Positions 8,898 to 17,706 of a DNA stretch of 64,000 nucleotides are shown here, piece after piece. Location of the stretch: positions 124,001 to 188,000 of the forward strand of contig CADCHE010000006.1 of NCBI GenBank assembly GCA_902801205.1, given 5' to 3'. The notes under the pieces were generated by a model. It was not told the DNA's origin. It saw only the letters and a program-made list of their open reading frames with translations, and searched no databases. The position numbers and the translations under genes are program-made. Within the stretch, counting starts at the first letter, position 1, and every line of letters starts with the position of its first letter. The stretch is from an uncultured Bacteroidia bacterium. Lineage in GTDB: Bacteria; Bacteroidota; Bacteroidia; Bacteroidales; UBA932.

Positions 8898-9508
8898 AGG
8901 AGGCGCCCCGTTTTGCGACCGAAGTCGATGATGAATGCGGCCGTTCCCTCGACGCCGAGCAGGGAGGAATCGACACAGAGGTCATAGTCGGAGGCCGCGC
9001 CCCAGTTGCCGAACGTGTAGAAATTGTAGTAGGCGCTGCGTCCCCGGTCGCTCTTCCCGATCAGGGCTTCCGCCTCTTCCGCCGTCAGGGAAGAGCGCTC
9101 CATCACACGGCGCACCCGGTCCTCCAGGGGCGCGGAAATGAAGACGTCCAGGCACTTCCGGTCGCGGAGGATGTAGTTGGAACAGCGACCTACGAAGATG
9201 GCAGGCCCCTTGTCGGCCAGTTCCATGATGGTCCTTCCCTGGATCCGGAAGAGCTCGTCGTTCCCGACATAATTCATCGGGGTACCGAACCGGCCGCTTC
9301 CGAAGCTGTGCAGCAGGCCGAGGAAGCCCCGCTTCTCGTCGGTCTTCCGGAAGAGCTCTGCGCTGAAGCCGCTGCCTTCCGCGGCCTTGGTGATCAGTTC
9401 GTTGTCATAGACGGGGATATCCAGGAGGCGGCCGATCTCCAGGGCGACGCTTTTGCCGCCGCTGCCGAACTGCCTTCCGATGTTGATGATCTGCGGGATG
9501 GGTTCCAT
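8894..9508 (-). CDS. Cytidylate kinase-like family protein
   Basis: A 204-residue P-loop protein of the cytidylate-kinase-like type. The N-terminus IINIGRQFGSGGKSVALEIG has the modified Walker A loop of that family, and LLDIPVYDNELI follows. A lid-like Arg-rich stretch (DRVRRVMERSSLTAEEAEALIGKSDRGRSAYYNFY) sits in the second half. True Cmk is usually encoded elsewhere, so this paralogue may phosphorylate another nucleotide or small molecule. It lies 6 nt after the MATE gene and is coupled to the next gene through an ATGA overlap. Confidence 0.88.
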   Translation of the reverse strand: MEPIPQIINIGRQFGSGGKSVALEIGRLLDIPVYDNELITKAAEGSGFSAELFRKTDEKRGFLGLLHSFGSGRFGTPMNYVGNDELFRIQGRTIMELADKGPAIFVGRCSNYILRDRKCLDVFISAPLEDRVRRVMERSSLTAEEAEALIGKSDRGRSAYYNFYTFGNWGAASDYDLCVDSSLLGVEGTAAFIIDFGRKTGRLL

Positions 9509-9514
9509 GGTTGT

Positions 9515-10909
9515 TCAGAGTTGGCTCCCCAGCGTATCCGGCTCGTCTCCGTCCTGGAGCCGGGCGAACTTGCGCATCAGGAGGATGATCATGACCAGCG
9601 TGGTCAGGAATGCGGCGGTATCCGAAAGCGGAAACGCCAGAAAGACGCCGTCTACGCCCTTGAAATGGGGAAGGAGGTAGATCAGCGGTACCAGGTACAG
9701 GAGCTGGCGGGTCAGGGACAGGAAGATCGACTTCGCGACCATGCCCAGGCTCTGGAAGAAGTTCGTGGCCACCATCTGGAATCCGACGATCAGGACGACG
9801 AAGTTCATCAGCCGCAGGCCGCGGACGGAAAGCTGCTTGAGCTGCGGGTCGCCCGTGAAGGCCGAGACCAGCGTGCCGGGGAAGCATTCCGACGCAAGGA
9901 ACCAGACGAGGGAGACGAGCGTCGCCCATGCGGCCGTCCGCAGGAAGACTTCGCGCACCCGGGAATACATGCGTGCGCCGTAGTTGTAGCCGGCGATGGG
10001 CTGCATCCCCTGGTTGAAGCCCATGATGACCATGATGAACAGGAAATTGATCCGGTTGACGATGCCGTAGGCCCCGATCGCCAGGTCGCCGCCGTGCTTG
10101 AGCAGCTGCTGGTTGATGAACATCGTGACGATGCAGGAGGCGGAATTCATCAGGAACGGTCCCATGCCGATGGCGAGGGAGTCCTTGGCGATGCGCCAGT
10201 CCAGCTCGAAGATGCGCCGGGGCAGGTGCAGGAAGTTGTCCTTCCGCGTGAAGTAGTACATCGTGCAGGCGCACGCGATCGCCTGGGAGACGACCGTCGC
10301 GACGGCTGCACCGCGGATGCCCATGTGCAGGCCGAAGATCAGCACGGGGTCGAGCACGGCGTTGAAGATGACGGTGAAAAGCGTCAGCCGCATGGCCAGT
10401 CTCGGGTTTCCCGAAGACCGGATAAGGCTGTTGAGCCCGAAGTACAGGTGCGTGATGATGTTTCCGTAGAGGATGATCCGCATGTAGTCGGCCGCGAAGC
10501 CGACGGTGTTCTCGCTCGCTCCGAAAAAGAAGAGGATGGGCTTGAGGAAGAGCAGGCACACAACCATGAAGAGCAGGCCGGTGATGCAGTTGAGCGTGAC
10601 ATCGTTGGCGAGCACCTTGTTGGCTGCCTTGTAGTTCTTCTGCCCCAGCAGCACCGACGCCATCGTCGAGGCACCCACGCCTACCAGCGTGCCGAGCGCC
10701 GTCGAGAGGTTCATCAGCGGGAAGGTGACGGCCAGCCCCGAGATGGCCAGCGATCCCGTTTCCGGGATGTGGCCGATGAAGATGCTGTCCACCATGTTGT
10801 ACAGCGAGGACGCCGTCATCGCGATGATGGCGGGGATGGCGTACATCCGGAGGAGCTGCCCGACGCTGCGGGTGCCCAGCTCGGTAGGAACGTTCTGTGA
10901 TGAGGACAT
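9515..10909 (-). CDS. MATE-family multidrug/organic cation efflux transporter
   Basis: A 464-residue inner-membrane antiporter with about 12 hydrophobic segments, the normal MATE size. Family signatures include MYAIPAIIAMTASSLYNMVDSIFIGH in the first helix pair, the matching internal repeat beginning DSLAIGMGPFLMNSASCIVTMFIN, and GFNQGMQPIAGYNYGA. It would export drugs or metabolites using a sodium or proton gradient. It sits 9 nt after the FKBP gene and 6 nt before the kinase-like gene in a compact operon. The substrate is not predictable. Confidence 0.95.
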   Translation of the reverse strand: MSSSQNVPTELGTRSVGQLLRMYAIPAIIAMTASSLYNMVDSIFIGHIPETGSLAISGLAVTFPLMNLSTALGTLVGVGASTMASVLLGQKNYKAANKVLANDVTLNCITGLLFMVVCLLFLKPILFFFGASENTVGFAADYMRIILYGNIITHLYFGLNSLIRSSGNPRLAMRLTLFTVIFNAVLDPVLIFGLHMGIRGAAVATVVSQAIACACTMYYFTRKDNFLHLPRRIFELDWRIAKDSLAIGMGPFLMNSASCIVTMFINQQLLKHGGDLAIGAYGIVNRINFLFIMVIMGFNQGMQPIAGYNYGARMYSRVREVFLRTAAWATLVSLVWFLASECFPGTLVSAFTGDPQLKQLSVRGLRLMNFVVLIVGFQMVATNFFQSLGMVAKSIFLSLTRQLLYLVPLIYLLPHFKGVDGVFLAFPLSDTAAFLTTLVMIILLMRKFARLQDGDEPDTLGSQL

Positions 10910-10918
10910 TTCCGGCGG

Positions 10919-11962
10919 TTACGGCGTGTCGACGAGTTCGATTTCAAAGCAGACCGGCGCATGGCGCGGAATGCCGCTGCCGCTGCCTGCGTAGCCGTAC
11001 GCGTCGAGGGAAGAGAAGGCGCAGATGCCTTTCTCGAACCGCCTCATCTTCGAGAGCGTGTAGGAGAAACCGTTGACCAGCGTCGATCCGGAACCGGTCG
11101 TCGCCGTGCTGTTGGACTCCATCGTGATGGCGGTGAAGTTTTCATTCTTCGTGATGCGGACCGGCTTGTACGACTTGGAGGGAACGTAGATGCCGTGCCG
11201 TTTGGCCGTGTCGGCGATGGTCGTGTCGAAGACTTTCCCGTTGAGCAGGCGGCCCGTATAGTTGATGTAGAATGTCGAATCGTTCGGGATGTCCTTCGTG
11301 GATTCGGAAGGAACCAGTACTTTGTAATAATAGCCGAACGAGGTCGAGTCGACGCCGTCCATCCAGCGGGCGACGAAGCGCTCCAGCGTGTCAGCCTCCC
11401 AGGCATAGATATCGTCGTACTTGTCCACGAGCCGGAGGGTGCAGATCACGTCGTCGCCGCTCTCGTTGTCGATATACTCGCCGGCGGTGCCGTAGTCCGC
11501 CGTCACGTTCAGCCAGCCGGGGATGACGGCGGTCCGGGTGCCTCCGACCCGCATGCCGCGGAGCATCTCCAGATATCCCGTTTCGGTGTAGGCCTTGTCC
11601 CGGCGGAGCACGATCGGTCCGTAGTAGTTGGCCGCGTCAAAGGATCCGACCTGTACCGCCATCGTCTCCGACGTCGTCGCCGTGACGGCCCCGTCCAGGT
11701 CAGTCACCGTCCGCTCGATGAAGACGTATTCCTCGTCGCCCAGGGCGCTGCCCTCACCGGGTTGGTCATCAATCACATAGATCCCCAGCCCGGTCGGCCG
11801 GACCTCGGGATGGTGTACGCTGATCCATGCGTCCATGAAACGCTTCGCGTCTTCGTTCGTGGCCGTTTTCCCCTCTTTGGCGCATCCGGCCGCCAAACCG
11901 GCCGCCAGGGCGAGGACGCCGGCGGCGAGGGAGAAGGTATGTTTCGTTATATTCATGTTCAT
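10919..11962 (-). CDS. Lipoprotein with two FKBP-type peptidyl-prolyl isomerase-like domains
   Basis: A 347-residue lipoprotein (signal ending at Cys27, LAAGLAAGC). Two regions resemble FKBP folds. The first (about 70-180) contains YLEMLRGMRVGGTRTAVIPGWLNV. The second (about 210-345) contains the canonical FYINYTGRLLNGKVFDTT and ends RHAPVCFEIELVDTP. Such proteins assist folding in the envelope, but the first domain is divergent and may be non-catalytic. It lies 9 nt after the single-domain FKBP gene and 9 nt before MATE. ATG 11962 and ATG 11956 are both possible starts. Confidence 0.85.
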   Translation of the reverse strand: MNMNITKHTFSLAAGVLALAAGLAAGCAKEGKTATNEDAKRFMDAWISVHHPEVRPTGLGIYVIDDQPGEGSALGDEEYVFIERTVTDLDGAVTATTSETMAVQVGSFDAANYYGPIVLRRDKAYTETGYLEMLRGMRVGGTRTAVIPGWLNVTADYGTAGEYIDNESGDDVICTLRLVDKYDDIYAWEADTLERFVARWMDGVDSTSFGYYYKVLVPSESTKDIPNDSTFYINYTGRLLNGKVFDTTIADTAKRHGIYVPSKSYKPVRITKNENFTAITMESNSTATTGSGSTLVNGFSYTLSKMRRFEKGICAFSSLDAYGYAGSGSGIPRHAPVCFEIELVDTP

Positions 11963-11971
11963 TCCGTTCTT

Positions 11972-12529
11972 TTACTGGGTGTTGTCGACCGACTGGACCC
12001 ACAGGTGATAAGCCAGTGCGGCGTGGACGGGGACCGTCCCCATCCGGCCCTTCCCGAAGCCGTAGCGTCCGGTGAAGAGGAGGTAGCATTCGTCGCCGGC
12101 GCGGACGCCGGGCAGGCCCTTGCGGAGCCCTTCCAGGAGGTCGCCCTGCTGCAGGTCGACGGTCAGCGGCTGGAAGACGGTCGTATCCGTGACCGACCAC
12201 TTGAGCCGGTCCGCGTAGGATGCATTGTTCGTGAAGAACAGGTTGGAGACGTTCAGGGACGAGCTGTTGATGTAGTGCCCTGCGTAGAGGACGGTGGCTT
12301 TCCCCTTGCCCTCCAGCGCGGTGCCCTCTCCCTGGACGACCGTGATCCGCGTCACCCCGTCCAGCTGCTCCACCTTCGCCGTGCTGTCCGACCCGGAGAG
12401 CGTACTGACGAGGGAAGCGATGTTCTTCTCCTGCGAAGAATAGACGGTATCCAGCGCCTTCTTGCTGCAGGAGGTGCCGGCGATGAGAAGGGCGGCGCAG
12501 GCCGCCGCGATGTAGCGGACGTTCTTCAT
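11972..12529 (-). CDS. FKBP-type peptidyl-prolyl isomerase lipoprotein
   Basis: A 185-residue lipoprotein (signal peptidase II cleavage before Cys21, LLIAGTSC) with a single FKBP domain from about residue 55 to the end. Support comes from the strand VLYAGHYIN, the core LLEGLRKGLPGVRAGDECYLLFTGRYGFG and the terminal AALAYHLWVQSV. It probably catalyses proline isomerisation, or acts as a chaperone, in the periplasm or outer membrane. Its ATG overlaps the TGA of nrnA (ATGA), so its translation should be coupled to that cytoplasmic enzyme. Confidence 0.88.
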   Translation of the reverse strand: MKNVRYIAAACAALLIAGTSCSKKALDTVYSSQEKNIASLVSTLSGSDSTAKVEQLDGVTRITVVQGEGTALEGKGKATVLYAGHYINSSSLNVSNLFFTNNASYADRLKWSVTDTTVFQPLTVDLQQGDLLEGLRKGLPGVRAGDECYLLFTGRYGFGKGRMGTVPVHAALAYHLWVQSVDNTQ

Positions 12530-13557
12530 CCTTCGAAAAATCCTTCTATTCCTTTCAAGATGTATGCCTGAGCGTCGTCCGGACCGGGAATGTCGGCAGG
12601 AAAATACAACTTCCCGCCGGCGGCCAACTCGTGTCCGCCTCCGTGGAAGCGGGAGGCCGCCATCCGGTTCGCCGACGTGCCTTTCTTGGAGCGGACCGAC
12701 ACCCGGAAATGGTCCTCCTGCTCGGTGAGGAACAGGCTCATGCGGACGCGGTCGATGCCCAGCGGCAGATTGACGAAGCCTTCCGTCTCTCCCTGGCGCA
12801 TGTTGAAACGCAGCTGGTCTTCCTTGCGGAGGATCATGTATGCGACGCCTTCCGGCGTGATCCGCAGGACCTCCGAGAGCAGGTAGCCCATCAGCCGGAA
12901 ACGGTTCTCGCGGTACCGGTTGTAGAGACGGGCGAGGATGTCGTCGCGGTCGGTGCCGGCGGCCAGCAGGGCGGACGCCATGCGCAGCGTCCCCGGAAAG
13001 ACCGAGTTCGCGAAATTGTTGGTGTCGGTCGTCATGCCGGTCATCAGGGCATAGGTGCAGGCGGCGGGCAGCTTCCCGGCGTCGCCGGCGATGTCCGGCA
13101 GGGCGAGCAGCGTGTCGAAGAGAATCTCGCAGGCGGAAGAGACTTCCGTCCGCGAGAAGACCAGGTCGAACGCCGCCCGGTCGGGGGAGAGATGGTGGTC
13201 GAACAGCACCTTCTCCGCCCGGCTCTCCCGCAGGGGGATTTCCGCGCCGCCCGTCCGGTCGAACGCGTTGAAATCCATGCCGAAGAGCAGGTCGCTGGCG
13301 GCGATGCGCCCGCAGGCGGTCTCCGGCGCTTCTTCGTAGACCATGACCCCGTCCCGGGGCAGGACGAACGTGAGCGAATCGGGCAGCGGATCGGGCAGCA
13401 GGAGCACCGCGTCCTTGCCGCGCCGTTCCCGCAGGTAACTCAGCAGGGCGGCGCCGCTGCCCGCCGCATCCCCGTCGGGATGCGTGTGCACGGCGATCGT
13501 AATGCGTTCGGCCGCCTCGATGAGGCCGTCCAATGTCCGGATGCTGTTTTCTCCCAT
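12526..13557 (-). CDS. DHH-family nanoRNase/pAp phosphatase (NrnA type)
   Basis: A 343-residue DHH/DHHA1 phosphoesterase, the usual NrnA length. It would degrade very short RNAs and convert 3'-phosphoadenosine 5'-phosphate to AMP in the cytoplasm. The metal-binding motifs appear in order: HTHPDGDAAGS, MDFNAFDR, FDHH, GMTTDTNNFA, and the DHHA1 signature GGGHELAAGG near the C-terminus. The frame extends upstream to 13605, but ATG 13557 (MGENSIRTLDGL) fits the family. It is the first gene of a six-gene operon. A possible -7 element (TAATTTTG on this strand) lies at 13576-13583. Confidence 0.92.
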   Translation of the reverse strand: MGENSIRTLDGLIEAAERITIAVHTHPDGDAAGSGAALLSYLRERRGKDAVLLLPDPLPDSLTFVLPRDGVMVYEEAPETACGRIAASDLLFGMDFNAFDRTGGAEIPLRESRAEKVLFDHHLSPDRAAFDLVFSRTEVSSACEILFDTLLALPDIAGDAGKLPAACTYALMTGMTTDTNNFANSVFPGTLRMASALLAAGTDRDDILARLYNRYRENRFRLMGYLLSEVLRITPEGVAYMILRKEDQLRFNMRQGETEGFVNLPLGIDRVRMSLFLTEQEDHFRVSVRSKKGTSANRMAASRFHGGGHELAAGGKLYFPADIPGPDDAQAYILKGIEGFFEG

Positions 13558-13593
13558 TTCTCGTTTAACTGACCACAAAATTACAAATATTAT

Positions 13594-13625
13594 ATTGCAT
13601 TTCATAAATCAATTTTCTAACTTTG
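13594..13625 (+). promoter_or_regulatory. Promoter upstream of the membrane protein/DUF3822/rsmD operon
   Basis: ATTG (13594-13597), 20 nt of spacing, then TAACTTTG (13618-13625) matches the Bacteroidetes promoter pattern. The predicted leader to the ATG at 13659 is about 28 nt. Confidence 0.65.
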
Positions 13626-13658
13626 TCAGGAATTGCCGGAAACTAAAAAACAGTTATA

Positions 13659-14351
13659 ATGAACAAGACACTGAAAACAATCCTCAGCATCCTGCTTGCC
13701 CTGGCGATCTGCGGGCTCGTGTATGCCATCTATGAAAGCGTGATGGAACCGGTCCGGTTCAACAAGGACGCCGGCGCGCGGCAGAAAGTCGCTATCCAGC
13801 AGCTCAAGGACATCCGTGACCTCCAGGTCGCTTTCAAGAGCGTCAACAACCATTTCACGGCCTCGTTCGACTCCCTGAAGCAGTTCTACGACAAGGGCCA
13901 GATGACGGTCCTGATGCAGGTCGGTTCCCGTGACGACTCCCTGGCCGTCGCCCATACCGAAGCCGTCAAGAAGGCGAACAAGGGAATCAAGGACGCGGAC
14001 CTGTTCCGGATGTACCAGGCGGGCGACAGGAACCTCGTCTTCTCCGTCCAGAACAAGATCAACGTGAAGGACACCCTCTTCAATCACCGTACGGACTTCA
14101 ACATCGACGCGCTCGGTACGATTCCCTTCTCCGAAGGCGAGCCGGTCGAGATGGACGCCATCGTGAAGAAGGTCTCCGGCGTGGACGTGCCGCTCTTCGA
14201 GGCGAAGATGCCGTTCAAGGCGCTGTTCAAGGGCCTGAACCATCAGCTCGTCGTGAACATGGTCGCCGAGCGCAAGGACCAGAACCGCTACGAAGGCCTT
14301 CAGGTCGGCAGCATTACCGCTCCGAACAACAACGCCGGTAACTGGGAGTAG
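13659..14351 (+). CDS. Conserved membrane-anchored protein of unknown function
   Basis: A 230-residue protein with one N-terminal transmembrane helix (residues about 7-25, ILSILLALAICGLVYAIY) and a soluble, probably periplasmic remainder. The stretch from 40 to 65 (RQKVAIQQLKDIRDLQVAFKS) is helical and may form a coiled coil. I do not recognise a catalytic motif. It is the first gene of an apparent operon with DUF3822 (17-nt gap) and rsmD. The operon has its own promoter, divergent from the nrnA operon. Confidence 0.75.
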   Translation: MNKTLKTILSILLALAICGLVYAIYESVMEPVRFNKDAGARQKVAIQQLKDIRDLQVAFKSVNNHFTASFDSLKQFYDKGQMTVLMQVGSRDDSLAVAHTEAVKKANKGIKDADLFRMYQAGDRNLVFSVQNKINVKDTLFNHRTDFNIDALGTIPFSEGEPVEMDAIVKKVSGVDVPLFEAKMPFKALFKGLNHQLVVNMVAERKDQNRYEGLQVGSITAPNNNAGNWE

Positions 14352-14368
14352 CCTTCCGTCTCCTTTTG

Positions 14369-15055
14369 ATGGAACAGAATACAAAGACAGGAATATCCAT
14401 TCAAGTCTGCTTGAGTGGATATTCTTTTCAGATACGGCAGGGGGATGCGGTGACATCGCGGTCGCCGTGGCTGGCTGCGGACAAGGTGTTCACCTGCCCG
14501 GAGCTCCAGCAGCGGTATGACGAAGTGTCCGTGTCGCTGCTGACGCCGAAGGTGACCCTCGTCCCCGAGGTCTTCTTCGACCCGGCCGCCGGTCGCGCCG
14601 CCCTGGAGGATGTGGTCCGCCTCGACCCTTCCGACACGGTCGCCTCGCTGGCTGTTCCCGCCTTCGCCGCCCGTCTTGTCTATTCCCTTTCGTTGGGCGA
14701 AACCCTGTCCGCGACTGTCGCCCGGATGGTGCCGGGGCCGGAGGGGCATGCGGCTTCGGTGCTGCCGGAAATGTATTTCCTGCTGACGGAGCTGGACCGG
14801 ATTCCGGAGTATAACCGTATCCTTGCCTCCTATGCCGACGGATACCTGCATCTGGTGCTCGGGCAGGGACGGAACCTCTTGCTTGCCAATGTGTTCCGTG
14901 CACCGGACTTCACGACGGCCGAGTATTTCCTCTTCCTCTCCCTGAAGAAACTACAGCTGAATCCGGAGGTGTCGTCCATTTATTTCCGCACGCCGCTTTC
15001 CGAGGAGGAAGAGTTGTCGCTGTACCGTTATTTCAAGTCTGTCGAGCAGTTATGA
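14369..15055 (+). CDS. DUF3822 family protein
   Basis: A 228-residue protein of the Bacteroidetes family DUF3822, whose fold is thought to resemble the ASKHA/PilM-like group; its function is unknown. Recognisable features are the N-terminal TGISIQVCLSGYSFQI and the C-terminal region around YNRILASYADGYLHLVLGQG. ATG 14369 is chosen over an in-frame TTG at 14366. The gene is followed by rsmD through an ATGA overlap, an arrangement common in this phylum that suggests joint translation. Confidence 0.85.
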   Translation: MEQNTKTGISIQVCLSGYSFQIRQGDAVTSRSPWLAADKVFTCPELQQRYDEVSVSLLTPKVTLVPEVFFDPAAGRAALEDVVRLDPSDTVASLAVPAFAARLVYSLSLGETLSATVARMVPGPEGHAASVLPEMYFLLTELDRIPEYNRILASYADGYLHLVLGQGRNLLLANVFRAPDFTTAEYFLFLSLKKLQLNPEVSSIYFRTPLSEEEELSLYRYFKSVEQL

Positions 15056-15600
15056 GAATCATCGGAGGCACCCTGAAGGGCAAGCAGATCAACCCGCCGG
15101 CCGGCTACAAGGCCCGGCCGACGACGGATTTCGCCCGCGAGGGCCTCTTCAACGTCCTGGGGAACGAATATGAATTCGAAGACCTGAAGGTGCTCGACCT
15201 CTTCGGCGGGACGGGGGCCGTGGCGTTCGAGTTCGCCTCTCGCGGCGCCGCCCGCGTATGGAGTGTCGAAATGGCGCGTGAAAACGCTTCCTTCATCAAG
15301 ACGGAGGCGCGTCGCCTCGGTCTCGGCAACGTCGTGATGGTGCGTGACAACGTCTTCGATTTCCTGCCCATCTGCCGGGAGCGGTTCGACCTTGTCTTCG
15401 CGGATCCCCCTTATGCCCTGGAGGGGCTTGAAACGCTGCCGGACAAGGTGTTCGAGCGCCCGATCCTCGTCGAGGGCAACTATTTCATCCTGGAACACGG
15501 GGATGAGCATTCCTTCACCGCCCATCCTTTTTTCGTGAAGGAGAAAAAATACGGGCGGGTGCATTTTTCCTTTTTCGCCCGTCCCGTGTCTAATGAATAG
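15052..15600 (+). CDS. rsmD: 16S rRNA (guanine(966)-N2)-methyltransferase RsmD
   Basis: A 182-residue SAM-dependent methyltransferase that modifies G966 of 16S rRNA during 30S assembly. Family features are MRIIGGTLKGKQI at the start, RPTTDFAREGLFNVL, the SAM-binding LDLFGGTGAVAFEFASRG and the catalytic DPPY in VFADPPYAL. It overlaps DUF3822 by 4 nt. A 12-bp exact tandem duplication spans its stop codon (15588-15611). Confidence 0.95.
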   Translation: MRIIGGTLKGKQINPPAGYKARPTTDFAREGLFNVLGNEYEFEDLKVLDLFGGTGAVAFEFASRGAARVWSVEMARENASFIKTEARRLGLGNVVMVRDNVFDFLPICRERFDLVFADPPYALEGLETLPDKVFERPILVEGNYFILEHGDEHSFTAHPFFVKEKKYGRVHFSFFARPVSNE

Positions 15601-15611
15601 TCTAATGAATA
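15588..15611. repeat. 12-bp tandem direct repeat across the rsmD stop codon
   Basis: GTCTAATGAATA occurs twice head to tail (15588-15599 and 15600-15611). The first copy contains most of the rsmD stop; the second lies just before the cotH promoter. It looks like a small slippage duplication. Confidence 0.9.
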
Positions 15612-15615
15612 ATCG

Positions 15616-15623
15616 TATATTTG
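15616..15623 (+). promoter_or_regulatory. -7 promoter element of the cotH gene
   Basis: TATATTTG is a perfect TAnnTTTG match ending 7 nt before the cotH-like ATG. No convincing -33 TTTG is seen at 19-21 nt upstream. The leader would be very short. Confidence 0.5.
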
Positions 15624-15630
15624 CAGTCTT

Positions 15631-16908
15631 ATGAAGAAGACGATCTATTCCATACTGGCGGTCATGACTGCCGTCGCGTGTTTCCTGGCCGTTTCCTGCA
15701 GTCCGGACGATATTACGGTCGTCAAGCCGACGTATATCAACTCCGACGGCATCCCCGTGGTCAGCATCAAGACGGAGCACGCCGCCGGCGTCCCTGCGGA
15801 CAAGACGCAGTCGATCGGCTGCGACATCCGGGTGATCGACGCCTCCGGCCAGTTCCCCGAGGTTTCGGGCAAGGGGACGATCCATGGCCGCGGCAACGCG
15901 ACCTGGAGCTATGCGAAGAAGCCTTACAAGATCAAGTTCGACGAAAAGCAAAGCCTCTGCGGATTCCCGGCCAACCGTGACTGGGTGCTCCTGTCGCACT
16001 ATTGCGACAAGTCGCTGATCCGCGAGACGTTCATGCATACCCTGTCCGAATACATCGGCCTGCCCTATACCATCCGCCATCATTTCGTGGAGGTGATCCT
16101 GGACGGCGACAATCTGGGTGTCTACTTGCTGACCGAGCAGGTGGAGGGAGCGAAGAACCGGGTCCCGGTCGATTCGCAGGAAGGTTACATCCTGGAGCTG
16201 GACAACTATTGGAGCAACGAGCCCCTCTGGATCCGGACGAACCACAACCATAATTTCACGTTCAAGCACCCCAAGGTCGCGAGCGAGGAGGGCATGATGG
16301 ACGGCGATGAGAAGTATCGTTTCATCCTCGATTTCATGAACCGCCTCGAGTCCGCCATCTACGGCGCCGACTACAAGGACCCCGTGAAAGGCTACCGTGC
16401 CTACATGGATGAATACACCTTTGCCCGCTGGTACCTGATACAGGAGATCATCGGCAACTACGATACGAACATGTACATGATGCTCCGCAACCACAGCAGC
16501 AAGCTGGAATGCTGTCCGGTCTGGGATGCCGAGTGGAGTTTCGGCCTCGCGGGCATCGGTACCAACGGCTGGGCGCGGCCGCCCCAGAAGCCGGTCATCG
16601 AAGGGAACATCAAGCGTACGCAGCTCTATATCTACCAGATGATGCACGATCCGTACTTCATCGCCATCGTCAAGGACGAATGGGCCAAATTGAAGGCGCA
16701 GATGCCCGACATCCTCAAGACCATGCGTGACTACTGCACGCAGATCGAGGTGGCGCAGCGGACGAATTTCAAGCGCTGGCCCATCCTGGACCAGTACATC
16801 AGCGTCGGCCTCATCCACCTGGGCAGCTGGGAGGCGGAAGTGGAGTATGTCTTCGATTTCTTCGAGAAGCGCTGCGCATGGTTCGACGCGTGGCTGGCCA
16901 AACAGTAA
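15631..16908 (+). CDS. CotH kinase family lipoprotein
   Basis: A 425-residue exported lipoprotein (Cys23, FLAVSC) with a CotH-type protein-kinase-like domain over most of its length. Typical stretches are GTIHGRGNATWSYAKKPYKIKF, RDWVLLSHYCDKSLIRETF, VILDGDNLGVYLLTEQVEGAKNRV and the later WDAEWSFG. CotH homologues are atypical kinases or adhesins of cell and spore surfaces. In Bacteroidetes they are common surface lipoproteins of unresolved role. The SGNH hydrolase follows 15 nt downstream, probably in one transcript, which hints at modification of a surface polymer. Confidence 0.92.
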   Translation: MKKTIYSILAVMTAVACFLAVSCSPDDITVVKPTYINSDGIPVVSIKTEHAAGVPADKTQSIGCDIRVIDASGQFPEVSGKGTIHGRGNATWSYAKKPYKIKFDEKQSLCGFPANRDWVLLSHYCDKSLIRETFMHTLSEYIGLPYTIRHHFVEVILDGDNLGVYLLTEQVEGAKNRVPVDSQEGYILELDNYWSNEPLWIRTNHNHNFTFKHPKVASEEGMMDGDEKYRFILDFMNRLESAIYGADYKDPVKGYRAYMDEYTFARWYLIQEIIGNYDTNMYMMLRNHSSKLECCPVWDAEWSFGLAGIGTNGWARPPQKPVIEGNIKRTQLYIYQMMHDPYFIAIVKDEWAKLKAQMPDILKTMRDYCTQIEVAQRTNFKRWPILDQYISVGLIHLGSWEAEVEYVFDFFEKRCAWFDAWLAKQ

Positions 16909-16923
16909 ACCGTCCACCCCGCG

Positions 16924-17706
16924 ATGAAAACGCCTCTGGAATGGCTCCTCGTCCTTGCGGCCCTCTCGCTTCTGGACTGGGGCGTCGCCGCGCAGCCGCG
17001 TCCGTCGGAGCATCATCTCGTCCCTGACCGGAAGGCCGTGAAGAAGAGCCCCTTCAGGGGATGCCGGAATTTCGGGAAGACCATCGCCGTCTTTGGCGGT
17101 TCGCTGTCCGTGAACAAGGAATCCGATGCCGCAAAACGGTTATGGGCCGATCTGCTGGACGCCGAGGTGACGACCTACGGCGTGGGCGGTGCGGGCTTTG
17201 CCATCGACCAGGGATATTCGATCCAGAAACAGGTGGATACGGCGGGTGTGTACGATATCTATGTGCTCTGGGCGTCGACAAACGATTACAACAACAACCG
17301 CCCGTGCGGCACGTGGAAGGACTTCACGGCGGACGACGGGTTCGACGAGGCGGCCCGCACGACGCAGTGCGGCGGCATCAATTACTGCATCCGGAAACTG
17401 CTGGAGAAGAATCCTCGCGCGGAAATCTACTTCTTTACCTCCCTGCGGTTCTTCCGTGCCGAGGCCGGGTTCAATCCCTTCTCCGAGGCGCCCAACAAGA
17501 CGGGGAAAACCTTTGCCGAATACATCGAGGCGCAGAAAGCCTGTTGTGCCCGTTTCGGCATTCCTGTGCTCGACCAGTTCAGCCTGCAGGGGATGAACGA
17601 ATACAATGCGGACCTGTACTATCTCAAGGACAGGCTGCACATGAATGAAGACGGCTACAGGCGCATCGGCCTCATGCAGGCCGCTTTCCTTTCCGAAGGG
17701 CGGTGA
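16924..17706 (+). CDS. SGNH/GDSL-family hydrolase, exported
   Basis: A 260-residue esterase-like protein with an N-terminal signal (residues 1-23). The SGNH blocks are visible: the nucleophile serine in VFGGSLS (block I), GVGGAG (II), WASTNDY (III) and DRLHMNEDGYRRIG (V, Asp/His pair). Such enzymes often remove acetyl or acyl groups from polysaccharides. It follows the cotH gene by 15 nt. Its last 35 nt overlap, tail to tail, the small membrane protein gene on the opposite strand. Confidence 0.9.
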   Translation: MKTPLEWLLVLAALSLLDWGVAAQPRPSEHHLVPDRKAVKKSPFRGCRNFGKTIAVFGGSLSVNKESDAAKRLWADLLDAEVTTYGVGGAGFAIDQGYSIQKQVDTAGVYDIYVLWASTNDYNNNRPCGTWKDFTADDGFDEAARTTQCGGINYCIRKLLEKNPRAEIYFFTSLRFFRAEAGFNPFSEAPNKTGKTFAEYIEAQKACCARFGIPVLDQFSLQGMNEYNADLYYLKDRLHMNEDGYRRIGLMQAAFLSEGR

